Positions 44,797-53,984 of a stretch of DNA of 64,000 nucleotides are shown here, piece by piece (position 1 is the first letter of the stretch; the number at the start of each line of letters is the position of its first letter). Below the pieces are notes generated by a model, which saw only the letters and a program-made list of their open reading frames with translations, had not been told where the DNA came from and searched no databases. The translations under genes and the position numbers were made by a program. The DNA is taken from positions 1 through 64,000 of the forward strand of contig DATHNE010000190.1 in the NCBI GenBank assembly GCA_035486355.1, read 5' to 3'. The DNA comes from Palsa-883 sp035486355 (lineage in GTDB: Bacteria > Pseudomonadota > Alphaproteobacteria > Acetobacterales > Acetobacteraceae).

Positions 44797-45703
44797 GGAT
44801 GCCTCGGCGTGTCAGCAAAGAGACCAGGCCGTTCGGCAGGAACATCACCAGCACCATGATCAGCAGGCCGTAGATGAGCTGAAAATACTGCGGCACGGTG
44901 ATGCCGATGGCGTTGTAGACGCCATACAGGATGATGACGCCGAGCAGCGGGCCGGTGAGGGTCGCGGGGCCGCCGAACAGCGTGAACACGGTGGCGAAGA
45001 TCGAGATGCCGATGTCAAAGGCGGTCTCGGGGTAGAAGACCGAGATGTGCCAGGCGAACACGCCGCCGACCAGGCCGGCGACCAACGCTGACAGCAGCCA
45101 GGCGATGGTCCGGCCGTGCACGACCGAGACGCCAGCCATCGCGGCGCTGACCGGGTCCTCGCGGATCGCCTGCAGCGCCAGGCCGAAGCGCGAATTGCGC
45201 AGCCACACCACCAGGCCGAAGCTGCCAGCCATGATCACCAGCGCGACGGCATAGGACAGATGCGGCGCGAAGACGTCGGAGAGCGAAACGCCGTAGGGGC
45301 CCTTGGTGATGTCCTCCAGCGCGGGGTTGGAGATCACCTGATAGATCGCCTGCGCGGCGGCGAGATTGGCAATGGCGAAATAGGCGCCGGACAGCCGCAG
45401 CATGGGAATCAGCACCACCGCGACAACCAGCGCGGCGGCGACACCGACCGCCAACGCAACGAAGGGTGGGGCGTGCAGGTGGATCACCGCCAGCGCAAAC
45501 CCATAGGCGCCGGCGCCGAAGAAGCCGACATAGCCAAACGGCAGATAGCCGGTGAAGCCGTAGATGACGTTCAGCCCCTGCGACAAGGTCAGGAACATCA
45601 CGAAGTTGAACAGCATCAGCTCGTTCGAGTAGGCGAACGGCAGCACGGCCATCGCTGCAACGACTGCACCGGCCAGCAGCAGGTCTCCGGCGGCCCTACG
45701 CAC
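44786..45703 (-). CDS. livM: ABC transporter permease LivM
   Basis: A 305-residue polytopic permease of the LivM class, with about nine hydrophobic segments and the EAA-like cytoplasmic loop in LALQAIREDPVSAAMAGVSV. It forms the channel with LivH. It overlaps both neighbours (eight bases into livH, 11 into livG), the compact layout of Liv operons. Confidence 0.88.
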   Translation of the reverse strand: MRRAAGDLLLAGAVVAAMAVLPFAYSNELMLFNFVMFLTLSQGLNVIYGFTGYLPFGYVGFFGAGAYGFALAVIHLHAPPFVALAVGVAAALVVAVVLIPMLRLSGAYFAIANLAAAQAIYQVISNPALEDITKGPYGVSLSDVFAPHLSYAVALVIMAGSFGLVVWLRNSRFGLALQAIREDPVSAAMAGVSVVHGRTIAWLLSALVAGLVGGVFAWHISVFYPETAFDIGISIFATVFTLFGGPATLTGPLLGVIILYGVYNAIGITVPQYFQLIYGLLIMVLVMFLPNGLVSLLTRRGIRVP

Positions 45704-46571
45704 GTCTGGTCTTCCGGGCGAGCAGGCCCTCAGGGCGGATCAGCAGCACACCGATCAGCAACAGGTTCGGCAAAAGGTCGGCCCACGAGCTGAGATAGGT
45801 CTGCATCAGCATCAGCGACACGCCGTAGATCGCGCCACCGAGCACGGTGCCGAGCGGATTGCCCAGCGTGCCGACGATGATCACCGCGAAGGCCGCGACG
45901 TTGATGGTGACGCCGATCGATGGCGTGACGCTGCCCAGCATGAACGGAGCGAAAACGCCAGCGATGCCCGCGAGGCCGATGCCGATGCCAAAGGCGATGG
46001 CGGAGACGCGGTGCACGTCGATGCCAGTGGCGAGTGCCTCGTCGCGGCTGACCATCACGGCACGAGTCAGGGTGCCGAGCCGCGTGCGATACAAATAAAG
46101 ATACACCAGCGCGACCGCGACCGCGCTGACCCCCGCGCCGAACACCCAGGCGCTAGGCAGGCGCTGGCCCAGGATGATGACCGGGCCGGTGCCGAGGACG
46201 CGACCGGGGATGGAGCGTTCGGTGGTGCCGAAGAAGATCGACGTCAGCGCCTCGATCACCTGCGACATGCCGAAGAACAGAATGACCGAGAGCATTTCGG
46301 AATCACGCGCCAGCAGCAGGCGTGGCACGACCAGGTAGTAGATCGGCAGGCCGACCAGGAAGAAGACGCCAAGGACCACGACGGCGGCAACGAGTGGGTG
46401 CAGGCCGAGCAGATAGAACAGGAAATACGCGGCAAAGCCGCCCAGCATCAGGAAGTCGCCATGCGCCAGGTTGACGATACGCATGACGCCGAAGATCAGG
46501 TTCAGGCCGAGCCCGACCAGGGTGAAGTAGAGACCAAAGACCAGGCCCGCGAGGATGGCACCGAACAGCAT
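45696..46571 (-). CDS. livH: ABC transporter permease LivH
   Basis: A 291-residue permease of the LivH class. Features include GLYFTLVGLGLNLIFGVMRIVNLAHGDFLMLGG at the N-terminus (the LivH hallmark, shown here only as a region near residues 13-45), a long series of hydrophobic helices, and the cytoplasmic loop TRAVMVSRDEALATGIDVHR. First permease gene after the substrate-binding protein, with a ~160-base gap holding a palindromic repeat. Confidence 0.9.
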   Translation of the reverse strand: MLFGAILAGLVFGLYFTLVGLGLNLIFGVMRIVNLAHGDFLMLGGFAAYFLFYLLGLHPLVAAVVVLGVFFLVGLPIYYLVVPRLLLARDSEMLSVILFFGMSQVIEALTSIFFGTTERSIPGRVLGTGPVIILGQRLPSAWVFGAGVSAVAVALVYLYLYRTRLGTLTRAVMVSRDEALATGIDVHRVSAIAFGIGIGLAGIAGVFAPFMLGSVTPSIGVTINVAAFAVIIVGTLGNPLGTVLGGAIYGVSLMLMQTYLSSWADLLPNLLLIGVLLIRPEGLLARKTRRA

Positions 46572-46599
46572 CGAGGGGTCAGGTCGGTCGCTTCCGTGT

Positions 46600-46672
46600 C
46601 ATGGCCGGGCCTGGCCCGGCCACCCACGACTTTGCTGGCACCACGAAGGCACGTCGTGGGTAGACGGCCGGA
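46600..46672. repeat. Extragenic palindromic repeat, copy 1
   Basis: A dyad (TGGCCGGGCC-T-GGCCCGGCCA at 46602-46622) is followed by a second inverted pair, CCCACGAC with GTCGTGGG. The segment CACGAAGGCACGTCGTG recurs with one change at 48459-48477. The element lies between livK and livH and may attenuate transcription after the abundant binding protein, as REP elements often do. Confidence 0.6.
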
Positions 46673-46732
46673 GCCTGTCCTCGGGCGGGCCTTCGGCCCG
46701 ACCTGGGGGCCGGCCCTGACACGCGGAGAGGC

Positions 46733-47974
46733 TCACTTCCCAATGATCGGCGTGCCGTTCACCAGCTCGGGTGGATAGGCCACCACCAGTTTCAGCCCAC
46801 CCTTGCCATCCGGCTGCAACTGACCCAGCGGGGTGATCTCACCCACCTGCGCGCCCATCTCATTCACCGCGAAAGTGCCATCCAGCGTCTTCAGCTTGCC
46901 GGACAGGGCAAACACTGCGTTGTGGATCGCCATCTGGTCCATGCTCTCGGTGGTGGCGAGCGTGCGCTCGATCACCAGCCCAGTCATGATGCCGTAGACC
47001 GCGTTGGCGCCGAATTCCACGCCGGGGAACTTGGCCTGTTCCCACATCTCATGGAACTGTTCCAAGGTCGGGCCGAAGTTGGGCTCGTAGTTGTAGGCCG
47101 ACGGCGGCACGTAGCTGAACACATTGGTAAGACCGGCGACACCGACATTCTTGGTCAGTTCGTCCTGTTCCTCGCCCGGGTATATGCCGAATACGAAACG
47201 GAACTTCTGGCCGGAATCCTGCAGATTGCGGAAGAAGGCGATGTCGTTGCCGGCGTAACCAAGGTGCAGCACCGCGTCGGGGTTGGCGTTCGCGATGTTG
47301 TTGATCAGCACGGTGTAGTTCGATGTGCTGGTCGGCACACCCTGGTCGTAGACGATCTTCAACTTGCCAGCGGCCTGGATGAAGCCGCGCACCGCGTTGG
47401 CCTGAGTGGTGGTGAAATCATTGGTGGCATACAGGATCGCCACCGTTTTGATCCCCGCCGCGACACCGGCGCTGTCCAGATAATCCGCGATGTATTTCGG
47501 CCAGATGGTGGAGACCGGGTCAGCCATCAGCGCGATATAGGGGTTGTCCTTGGTGAAGAAGGTGCCACCGGTACCGGAGACATCGAACAGGAACATCTTG
47601 TGCTCCTTGGCGATCGGCACCGCGACCGAGGTCAGCACCGACCCGGAGTCGGAGATCAGCAGGTCGACTTTGTCCTGGGTGATGAGCTGATTGTACAGCG
47701 TGGCCGCAGTCGCGGTGCTGCTCTGGTCGTCGTAGCTGATTAGCCTGATCGGCAGCTTCTTGTTGTAGGGCTTCACAAAGACGCCGCCCTCGGCGTTCTT
47801 CTGATCGACCCACATCTTAAAGGAGTAGTAGACCGGCATCGAGATGCTGGCGAATGGCCCGGAACTGGCGTGCAGCATGCCTATCTTGATTTCGGCGGGG
47901 GCGGTTTGGGCGTAGACGCGCCCGATCAGGGCGAGCGGCAAAAGCAGCGACAGCAGCAGACGGCGGGGGGACAT
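46733..47974 (-). CDS. ABC transporter substrate-binding protein, LivK-type
   Basis: A 413-residue periplasmic binding protein of the Leu/Ile/Val-binding (Peripla_BP_6) type. The signal peptide MSPRRLLLSLLLPLALIG with Ala-rich cleavage is followed by IKIGMLHASSGPFA, the first strand and ligand loop. Two lobes follow, with the hinge-region segment VLHLGYAGNDIAFFRNLQD. The length is above the 370-380 of LivJ/K and fits the subgroup that binds aromatic acids or amides. First gene of the livKHMGF unit on this strand; about 160 bases separate it from the small gene upstream. Confidence 0.88.
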   Translation of the reverse strand: MSPRRLLLSLLLPLALIGRVYAQTAPAEIKIGMLHASSGPFASISMPVYYSFKMWVDQKNAEGGVFVKPYNKKLPIRLISYDDQSSTATAATLYNQLITQDKVDLLISDSGSVLTSVAVPIAKEHKMFLFDVSGTGGTFFTKDNPYIALMADPVSTIWPKYIADYLDSAGVAAGIKTVAILYATNDFTTTQANAVRGFIQAAGKLKIVYDQGVPTSTSNYTVLINNIANANPDAVLHLGYAGNDIAFFRNLQDSGQKFRFVFGIYPGEEQDELTKNVGVAGLTNVFSYVPPSAYNYEPNFGPTLEQFHEMWEQAKFPGVEFGANAVYGIMTGLVIERTLATTESMDQMAIHNAVFALSGKLKTLDGTFAVNEMGAQVGEITPLGQLQPDGKGGLKLVVAYPPELVNGTPIIGK

Positions 47975-48138
47975 TCGGCGTTTCCTTAGGACGGCTGGTC
48001 CGGACGCCGGAGGTTCTGCCGGAAGTCAGGTAGGGGGGCAAGACCACCCTGTTGCTGCGCTTGTCGCGACAACAGTTGTGTCGTTATCGATATGTTGGCC
48101 AGCGCCCGCACGCTGCCGATCGGCAGCGTGGGTCTCGG

Positions 48139-48420
48139 TCATCCGCCGCACAGGAACTGCTGGGCCGCGTCGGGATCGAGCAGGGCATGCACGTCGAAGC
48201 GGGCGGGAATGATATCGGCCCACTCGTTCAGGCGGCGGTGCAACGCTTCGTTGGAGTGAACATCGAACAGCACCACGGCACCGCGGCCGACCTTGGCGTG
48301 GACCGAGCGGACCTCGCCGCTGGCTTGCAGGGGCGCGATCCACTGCCAATAGCGCTGGCGCGCGGCGGCGACGGTGGTCGGGGGCTCGGGGCGCGGATCG
48401 CTGATGACTAGGAAGAGCAT
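48139..48420 (-). CDS. Dimeric alpha/beta-barrel protein, muconolactone-isomerase/YciI-like
   Basis: A 93-residue protein starting at the ATG at 48420. The sequence MLFLVISDPRPEP..., a helix around ARQRYWQWIAPLQ, the AVVLFDVHSNEALHRRLNEW unit and the end AQQFLCGG follow the beta-alpha-beta pattern of small ferredoxin-like proteins such as muconolactone delta-isomerase or YciI. The family call is tentative. It is upstream of the liv operon on the same strand, so a catabolic accessory role is possible. Confidence 0.5.
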   Translation of the reverse strand: MLFLVISDPRPEPPTTVAAARQRYWQWIAPLQASGEVRSVHAKVGRGAVVLFDVHSNEALHRRLNEWADIIPARFDVHALLDPDAAQQFLCGG

Positions 48421-48458
48421 GAAGCTTTGTCCATGTTGTCGTCGTGCTTTCACCGTTG

Positions 48459-48503
48459 CACGAAGGCAAGTCGTGTTGGATGCCGGGCTTTCGCCCGGCA
48501 TGG
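48459..48503. repeat. Extragenic palindromic repeat, copy 2
   Basis: CACGAAGGCAAGTCGTG matches copy 1 (46642-46658) with one change. It is followed by the hairpin ATGCCGGGC-TTTC-GCCCGGCAT. The element directly follows the dctM stop at 48512 on the minus strand, where it may also act as a transcript-end hairpin. Confidence 0.6.
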
Positions 48504-48511
48504 CGAAGGCC

Positions 48512-49792
48512 TCAGTGCCCGTAGACGTAGTTCGGCAGCCACAGCGTGATCCATGGCACATAGGTGATGATCCCCAGCACGATCAGCAGGATCACCAGGA
48601 ACGGCAGGATGCCGCGGATCACTTCCCCGATCGGCGCGTCGGAGATGGTGGATAGCACGAACAGGTTCAGCCCCACGGGCGGGTGCACCAGCCCCACCTC
48701 CATATTGTGGGTGAAAATGATCCCGAAATGAACTGGATCGACCCCCAGCGGCACGAGCACCGGGGCCAGGATCGGCATCACCAGCAGCAGCGTGCTGACC
48801 ACTTCCAGAAAGCAGCCGATCACCAGCAGCAGCAGGTTCATCGCCAGCAGGAATTCCCAGGTGCTGAACCCCTGGTGCGTGGCGAATTCCACCAGCTTGG
48901 CCGGCAGGCCGGAGCCGGTCATCCAATGGCCGAACACCAAAGCGGTGGAGATGATCAACATGATCACGCCGGCACTGGACAGTGCCTCGGCGACCACCTC
49001 CAGCGTGCGGGTCCAGGCGAAGCCGCGATAGACGACCAGGCTGACGACCAGTGCGGTCACCGCCGCAAGCGCGGCTGATTCCGTTACCGTCATGAAGCCG
49101 CCATAGATGCCCACCAGCACGACGAATGGCACCGCCATCGCCGGCAGCGCGCGCAGTGTGATGCGTATGCGGTCGCCGAAGGGCAACGCTGGCTCGATCG
49201 GAAAGTTCTTGCGCTGCGCGTACCACAGTACCCACAGGAAGAACGCCCCAGCCTGCAGCAATCCGGGCAGGATGCCGGCGAGGAACAGCCGGGGCACAGA
49301 CTGCTCGGTGACGATACCGTACAGGATCAGCGCGAGTGACGGCGGGATGACCACGCCGATCGTTCCGGAAGCGCCCAGAACACCCAGCGCAAATCCCCGC
49401 GGATAGCCGCGCGCGATCATCGCCGGAAGCAGGATGGTGCCCATCGCCAAAGCGGTTGCCACTGACGAACCGGAGATCGCCGCGAACAACGCACAGGACA
49501 CCACGGCGACGAGACCGAGCGAACCCTTCACGCCCCCCAGCCACGCGGTCGACAGATCCACCAGCGCCTGCGCCACACCGCCGCGCCGCATGAACGCCGC
49601 AGCCATGACGAACAGCGGCAGCGACATCAGCGTGGTGGAATTGAGCTGATCGATCATGTTTTGGGCCAGGCCGATGACCGGCTGGCCCGACACGTAGTAC
49701 AGCACCGCGGCGCAGGCGCCGAGCACCAGGAAGATCGGCATGCCCGCGGCGAGCAGGCCGAAGAACAGCAGCAGGAAACCGACGCCCCACAT
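48512..49792 (-). CDS. dctM: TRAP transporter large permease DctM
   Basis: A 426-residue membrane protein of the TRAP large subunit type with about 12 helices. Characteristic phrases include GMPIFLVLGACAAVLYY, ISGSSVATALAMG, GVVIPPSLALILYGIVT and NLLLLVIGCFLEVVSTLLLVMPIL. It couples substrate uptake to sodium or proton gradients. Twelve bases separate it from dctQ. It is the last gene of the dctP-dctP-dctQ-dctM unit. Confidence 0.9.
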   Translation of the reverse strand: MWGVGFLLLFFGLLAAGMPIFLVLGACAAVLYYVSGQPVIGLAQNMIDQLNSTTLMSLPLFVMAAAFMRRGGVAQALVDLSTAWLGGVKGSLGLVAVVSCALFAAISGSSVATALAMGTILLPAMIARGYPRGFALGVLGASGTIGVVIPPSLALILYGIVTEQSVPRLFLAGILPGLLQAGAFFLWVLWYAQRKNFPIEPALPFGDRIRITLRALPAMAVPFVVLVGIYGGFMTVTESAALAAVTALVVSLVVYRGFAWTRTLEVVAEALSSAGVIMLIISTALVFGHWMTGSGLPAKLVEFATHQGFSTWEFLLAMNLLLLVIGCFLEVVSTLLLVMPILAPVLVPLGVDPVHFGIIFTHNMEVGLVHPPVGLNLFVLSTISDAPIGEVIRGILPFLVILLIVLGIITYVPWITLWLPNYVYGH

Positions 49793-49804
49793 GACCTGCT
49801 GCTG

Positions 49805-50392
49805 CTACTCCACCACGCGCATGGCGAGTTCCGCGGGGGCCTCGTGCGCGATGTTGTGACCGACCGTCATGGTCTTGGGATCGAAGGCGATGGCATAGCG
49901 CACCAGACGGATGATGTATCGTAACAGCATCAATCCGCCGCCGGTCGGCAAGGCGAGATAGTAGATCCACATCGGGAATTGCAGATCCGAGGAGCTGCGC
50001 TGATCCAGCACCACAGCCGTGCTGACGACATCCCAGCCATACCAGACCATGCCGCCGGTAAAGGCGATCGCCACCAGGCAGTTGAACAGCTCCACCCAGC
50101 GCTGTGCGCTGGCGGGCATCAGGCGCAGCACCAGGTCCGGGCGCACGTGGCCGTCATGGCGCACCAACTGGCTGCCGATGATCATCACCGCCCAGACGGC
50201 GATGTAGACGATCACCTCCTCGGCCCAGGTGATGGCATTGGCCGGATCGATGTAGCGCCCGAACACCTGGACAGCGGCGATCACCAGCGCGATGACGCCG
50301 AGCAGACCGACAATGGTCCGCTCGACCAAGTCCCAGGCCGCCATGAAGCGCGCGAAGGCCCCGCGCGCGGGCGCCGGTTCAGACGCCGACAT
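49805..50392 (-). CDS. dctQ: TRAP transporter small permease DctQ
   Basis: A 195-residue small TRAP subunit with four hydrophobic helices. The characteristic segments are VFGRYIDPANAITWAEEVIVYIAVWAVMIGS (region at about residues 45-75) and the central tryptophan-rich loop. The start overlaps the dctP stop by 14 bases, indicating coupling. DctQ stabilises and helps the large permease. Confidence 0.87.
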   Translation of the reverse strand: MSASEPAPARGAFARFMAAWDLVERTIVGLLGVIALVIAAVQVFGRYIDPANAITWAEEVIVYIAVWAVMIIGSQLVRHDGHVRPDLVLRLMPASAQRWVELFNCLVAIAFTGGMVWYGWDVVSTAVVLDQRSSSDLQFPMWIYYLALPTGGGLMLLRYIIRLVRYAIAFDPKTMTVGHNIAHEAPAELAMRVVE

Positions 50393-51404
50393 CCGCCACC
50401 ACCTGCTTCACCAGATCCGGTGACATGTGCGCATCCGCTACGATCCTGTCCTGCTCCACCACCATCCGGACCCGCAATGTGTCCCGTTCCGCCTGCGGCA
50501 CGTCAACGAAGGTGACGCCTTGCTTTGTCAGTGTGTCACGCGCGCGCCGTTGCGCCTCGACGGCCGCCTGACGCCAGGCCGGCATGTGCTCGGTCCAAAG
50601 CCTGGCCATGGTGTCCCGCAACTTGGGATCGAGCTTGTTCCAGAAAGCCTGATTGAGCAGCGGCACATACGCGATCATCGCCTGATCATCATGCAGCGCG
50701 TGCCGCATGCCGGAATCGACCAGCTTGGCGGTGTTGACGCTCTCGTCGCTGCTGATCAGGCCGTCGAAATTGCCCTGCGACATGGCCAGCGGCACATCTG
50801 GCCAGGCCGTCACGTTGGGAAGCGCACCGAAGAACCTGATCCGCGCCGAAATCAGGATGCCGCCCGGGCTGCGGATCTTCATGTCCTTCAGATCGGCGAG
50901 TGACTGCAGCGCCTTCTTCGTCGTGAACCAGTTGTTGAAGCCATAGTTGAACCAGCCGCCCAACACCTGCACATGCAGCTTGTCGGAGATCTGACCGTTG
51001 ACGTAATGACCAGCCTTGCCGTCAACCGCCTTGGCGACCGCATCGGCGGTCCGCCCATACAAGGCCGGCAACTGCGTGAAATCGGCATCCGGAACGAAAC
51101 CGGTCAGCGTCCAGGTGCCAGGACAGCACATCTCCACCTGCCCCTGCACCAGCGCGGTCACCACCTTCAGGTCGGGATATAGCGCGCCGCTTTCAAACAG
51201 CCGGGTCTTCACCTGGCCACCCGAAGCCGCCTCAATCTCAGCCAGAAACGCACGAACCGCGACATTCCGCGGGTGCGACGGAGCCGTATCAAGCGAGCAG
51301 CGCAGCTCAATCGGCGCCTCGCCCCGTGCATGCCGCAGAATCCCCAAGCCCGCCACCGCCGCAGCGGCCGCGCGCCCGACGGCACGACGCGTGATGAGCT
51401 GCAT
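50379..51404 (-). CDS. dctP: TRAP substrate-binding protein DctP, paralogue A
   Basis: A 341-residue periplasmic DctP-type binding protein. The signal is twin-Arg-like (TRRAVGRAAAAAV), then the first strand IELRCSLDTAPSHPRN, a DLKDMKIRSPGG hinge with the conserved Arg that contacts the substrate carboxylate, and the NVTAWPDVPLAMSQGNFDG segment. It is highly similar to the protein encoded just upstream (51572-52600), so the pair is a tandem duplication. Starts at 51404; the extension to 51443 is rejected. The two copies probably bind different carboxylates. Confidence 0.9.
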   Translation of the reverse strand: MQLITRRAVGRAAAAAVAGLGILRHARGEAPIELRCSLDTAPSHPRNVAVRAFLAEIEAASGGQVKTRLFESGALYPDLKVVTALVQGQVEMCCPGTWTLTGFVPDADFTQLPALYGRTADAVAKAVDGKAGHYVNGQISDKLHVQVLGGWFNYGFNNWFTTKKALQSLADLKDMKIRSPGGILISARIRFFGALPNVTAWPDVPLAMSQGNFDGLISSDESVNTAKLVDSGMRHALHDDQAMIAYVPLLNQAFWNKLDPKLRDTMARLWTEHMPAWRQAAVEAQRRARDTLTKQGVTFVDVPQAERDTLRVRMVVEQDRIVADAHMSPDLVKQVVADVGV

Positions 51405-51571
51405 GGACGTCTCCCTTATGAACCGTTGGCTCGGCCCCCACACCCACGATGGAAACGAATTGCCACAGCAGTCCCCAATTCCACTGCCCGACCGTATCGC
51501 ACCACCGGCCCTGTGAACCCGATCGCCGGATGACCCAACGTCACCGGCGATCGGTTATCATCCCAGCCGTA

Positions 51572-52600
51572 TCAGACGTTGACGTCCGCCATCACCAGCT
51601 TCACCAGATCCGGCGAAATATGCGCATCCGCCACGGCCTTGTCCTGCTCCTTCAGCAGCTTGGCGCGCGTTGCCTCGAGGTCGGCCGGCGACACATCGGC
51701 GAATGTCACGCCATGCGACGTCAGCTCACCCCGCGCCCGCGCCTGCGCCTTGGCGGTGTTGTCACGCCAGCCGGGCAGGTTCTCAGACCACAGCTGCAGA
51801 ATCGTCGCCTGCATCTTCGGGCCAATCTTGTCCCAGAAGGCCTGGCTCGCTAGCGGAACATACAGACCCATACCCTGATTGTCCTGCAGCGAATGACGCA
51901 TGCCAGAGTCAAACAGCTTGGAGCTGTTGGTGCTCTCGTTGGTGCTGATCAGGCCGTCAAACGTGCCCTGCGACAACGCCAGCGGCACATCCGGCCAGGC
52001 GGTCACATTGGGAATGCCACCAAAGAACCGGATGCGGAAGGAGTTCAGCACGCCGCCCGGGCTACGGATCTTCATATCCTTCAGATCAGCCAGGGAATTC
52101 AGCGGCTTCTTCGTCGAGTACCACTCATTGAAGCCGAGATCGAACCAGCCACCGAGCACCTGAATGCGCAGCTTCTTGGCAATCTCCTCGTTGACGAAAT
52201 GCCCCGCCTTGCCATCCACCGCCTTGTGGATCTGCGCGATCGGCAGACCGTACAAGGCGGGAAGCTGCGAGAAATCCGCATCCGCCACAAACCCCGTGAT
52301 CGTCCAGGTGCCCGGGCAGCACATCTCGACCTGCCCCTGCACCAGCGCCGTCACCACTTTCAGATCGGGAAACAGCGACCCGCTCTCGAATAGTTTGGTC
52401 TTGATCTGGCCACCCGACGCCGCCTCGACCTTCCCCAGGAAATCCCGGAATGCGACATTGCGCGGATGCGACGGCGCGGTATCCAGGGAGCAACGCATCT
52501 CAATCGGCGCCTCGCCCCGGGCGTGACGAAGAATGGCGAAGCTCGCCAGCGTTGCAACGGCTGCACGCCCAGCGGCGCGCCTGGTGATGGTTTGCGTCAT
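51572..52600 (-). CDS. dctP: TRAP substrate-binding protein DctP, paralogue B
   Basis: A 342-residue binding protein sharing most segments with paralogue A: the RRAAGRAAVATLASF signal, CSLDTAPSHPRN, DLKDMKIRSPGG, and NVTAWPDVPLALSQGTFDG. Variable positions cluster in loops near the ligand cleft (for example NSFRIRFFGG against SARIRFFGA). It is first in the TRAP operon, 167 bases before paralogue A. One QM membrane pair would serve two binding proteins. A dead LysR gene lies divergently upstream. Confidence 0.9.
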   Translation of the reverse strand: MTQTITRRAAGRAAVATLASFAILRHARGEAPIEMRCSLDTAPSHPRNVAFRDFLGKVEAASGGQIKTKLFESGSLFPDLKVVTALVQGQVEMCCPGTWTITGFVADADFSQLPALYGLPIAQIHKAVDGKAGHFVNEEIAKKLRIQVLGGWFDLGFNEWYSTKKPLNSLADLKDMKIRSPGGVLNSFRIRFFGGIPNVTAWPDVPLALSQGTFDGLISTNESTNSSKLFDSGMRHSLQDNQGMGLYVPLASQAFWDKIGPKMQATILQLWSENLPGWRDNTAKAQARARGELTSHGVTFADVSPADLEATRAKLLKEQDKAVADAHISPDLVKLVMADVNV

Positions 52601-52743
52601 GAACGTCTCCCACGTGATCCGCCAGCTTACGCCAGCCTGACGACGGAGTGATGGCGGCGCCCCGCGCCGCCGTCAATCTCGAATCTGCGAGCACTGGCCA
52701 GCGCCCGGCCCGGAGGCGTCGCTGGCCTGGAGGAGGACCAGGG

Positions 52744-52761
52744 GCTCGAGGGACCTCGAGC
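52744..52761. promoter_or_regulatory. 8-2-8 inverted repeat upstream of the TRAP operon
   Basis: GCTCGAGG-GA-CCTCGAGC is a perfect dyad. It lies ~145 bases before the dctP start and ~250 before the broken LysR gene, in the divergent intergenic region, which also holds several other hairpins (for example GCGCC-AGAG-GGCGC at 52762-52775). A regulator site is possible, but the position is far from the start codon. The rest of 52601-53007 shows no gene. Confidence 0.35.
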
Positions 52762-53007
52762 GCGCCAGAGGGCGCTGCCTCTGGGCTCCCGCCAAGGGCT
52801 CGGCCGGAGCGACGATGCCGACACGGGCCTCACGGCCAAGCGTCTATCGGCGACACTGCGGGCCCCATTAGCGCCGGACATATCACCACGAACGGAATGC
52901 AGTCCTCCCTGCCTGGCAGCACGGCTTATGATTGGAAGTCAGCACATCCAGGGCACGACCCGGATGCCGATCGAGAGCAACGATTGGCAATATAGCGGGT
53001 TGGCCTC

Positions 53008-53948
53008 ATGGACCTGCTCCACGCCCTCGGAACATTCGCGCGAACCGTCGAAACGGGTTCGTTCTCGGCTGTCGCGCGTGATCGCAACAGCAGCCATTCC
53101 AGCGTCACGCGCGTGATCGGCCAGTTGGAAGACCATACGGGATCCGGCTGTTCCACCGCACGACACGGTATCTCAGCCTGACGGATGACGGGGAATACCT
53201 GCTTGCCCAGGCGCGCGGCATGTTGGACGCCGTGGAAGTGATGGAATCGACGCTCGGGGATCGGAAGACCTCATCCAACGGCCGCGTGCGTCTGGGTGTA
53301 CCGCCCGGGATGGCCATCCTGATCACGCTCCGCCGCTCCGCGCTGTTTCGACGCTACCCGGGACTATCGGTCGAACTGGTGATCGGCGAGCGATTTGGCG
53401 ATTTGATCGAGGAGCGTCTCGACCTGGTGGTGCAGAATGGGCGGTTGGACGGCACCTCAGCCATGGCCCGTTCGATTGCCCCGTTCGGCCGCGCCCTGGT
53501 AGCCGCTCCGGCCTATCTGGAGCAACACGGCACGCCGCAGCGGCCAGCGGATCTCGCTGCGCATAGTTGTATCGTTCACGAAACGTGACCGCGCAGCAAT
53601 CACTGGCGCTTCGTGGGTCCGGACGGCACGGTCGATGTTCAGGTCGCCGGCCCCTTGCGGACCAGCAGTGCCACGATGGTGCACCGCGCGGCGCTGGCCG
53701 GCTAGGGCATCGCCTGGCTGCTGGAGCCACACGTGCTGGATGACATCCGCGCCGGCCGCCTCTGCCGGCTGCTGGCACAAGGCACCTGCGAGAGAGAGCA
53801 AACCGACGTCGTTTGTCCGTCGCGCCGCCACCTGCCGCCACGGATGCGCGTGCTGATCGACTTTTTTGTCGCGATCGGCCGTGCGGCCGAAGCGCGATTC
53901 ACGCATGTCGGTGAGCCGGTCGAGGACGATCGGATGTCGCCGGCCTGA
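53008..53948 (+). pseudogene. LysR-family regulator, broken
   Basis: The first frame gives a LysR N-terminus with the helix-turn-helix TFARTVETGSFSAVARDRNSS. A frameshift near 53145 moves to another frame that continues with LFHRTTRYLSLTDDGE and the effector domain. In-frame stops at 53586 (TGA) and 53703 (TAG) interrupt it further, yet LDDIRAGRLCRLL and the family-typical ending remain. At least three lesions make it non-functional. It is divergent to the TRAP operon, which it probably once controlled. Confidence 0.85.
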
Positions 53949-53984
53949 TACCGGAGACCCGACCTTGGCGACCGCCGCATTGGG

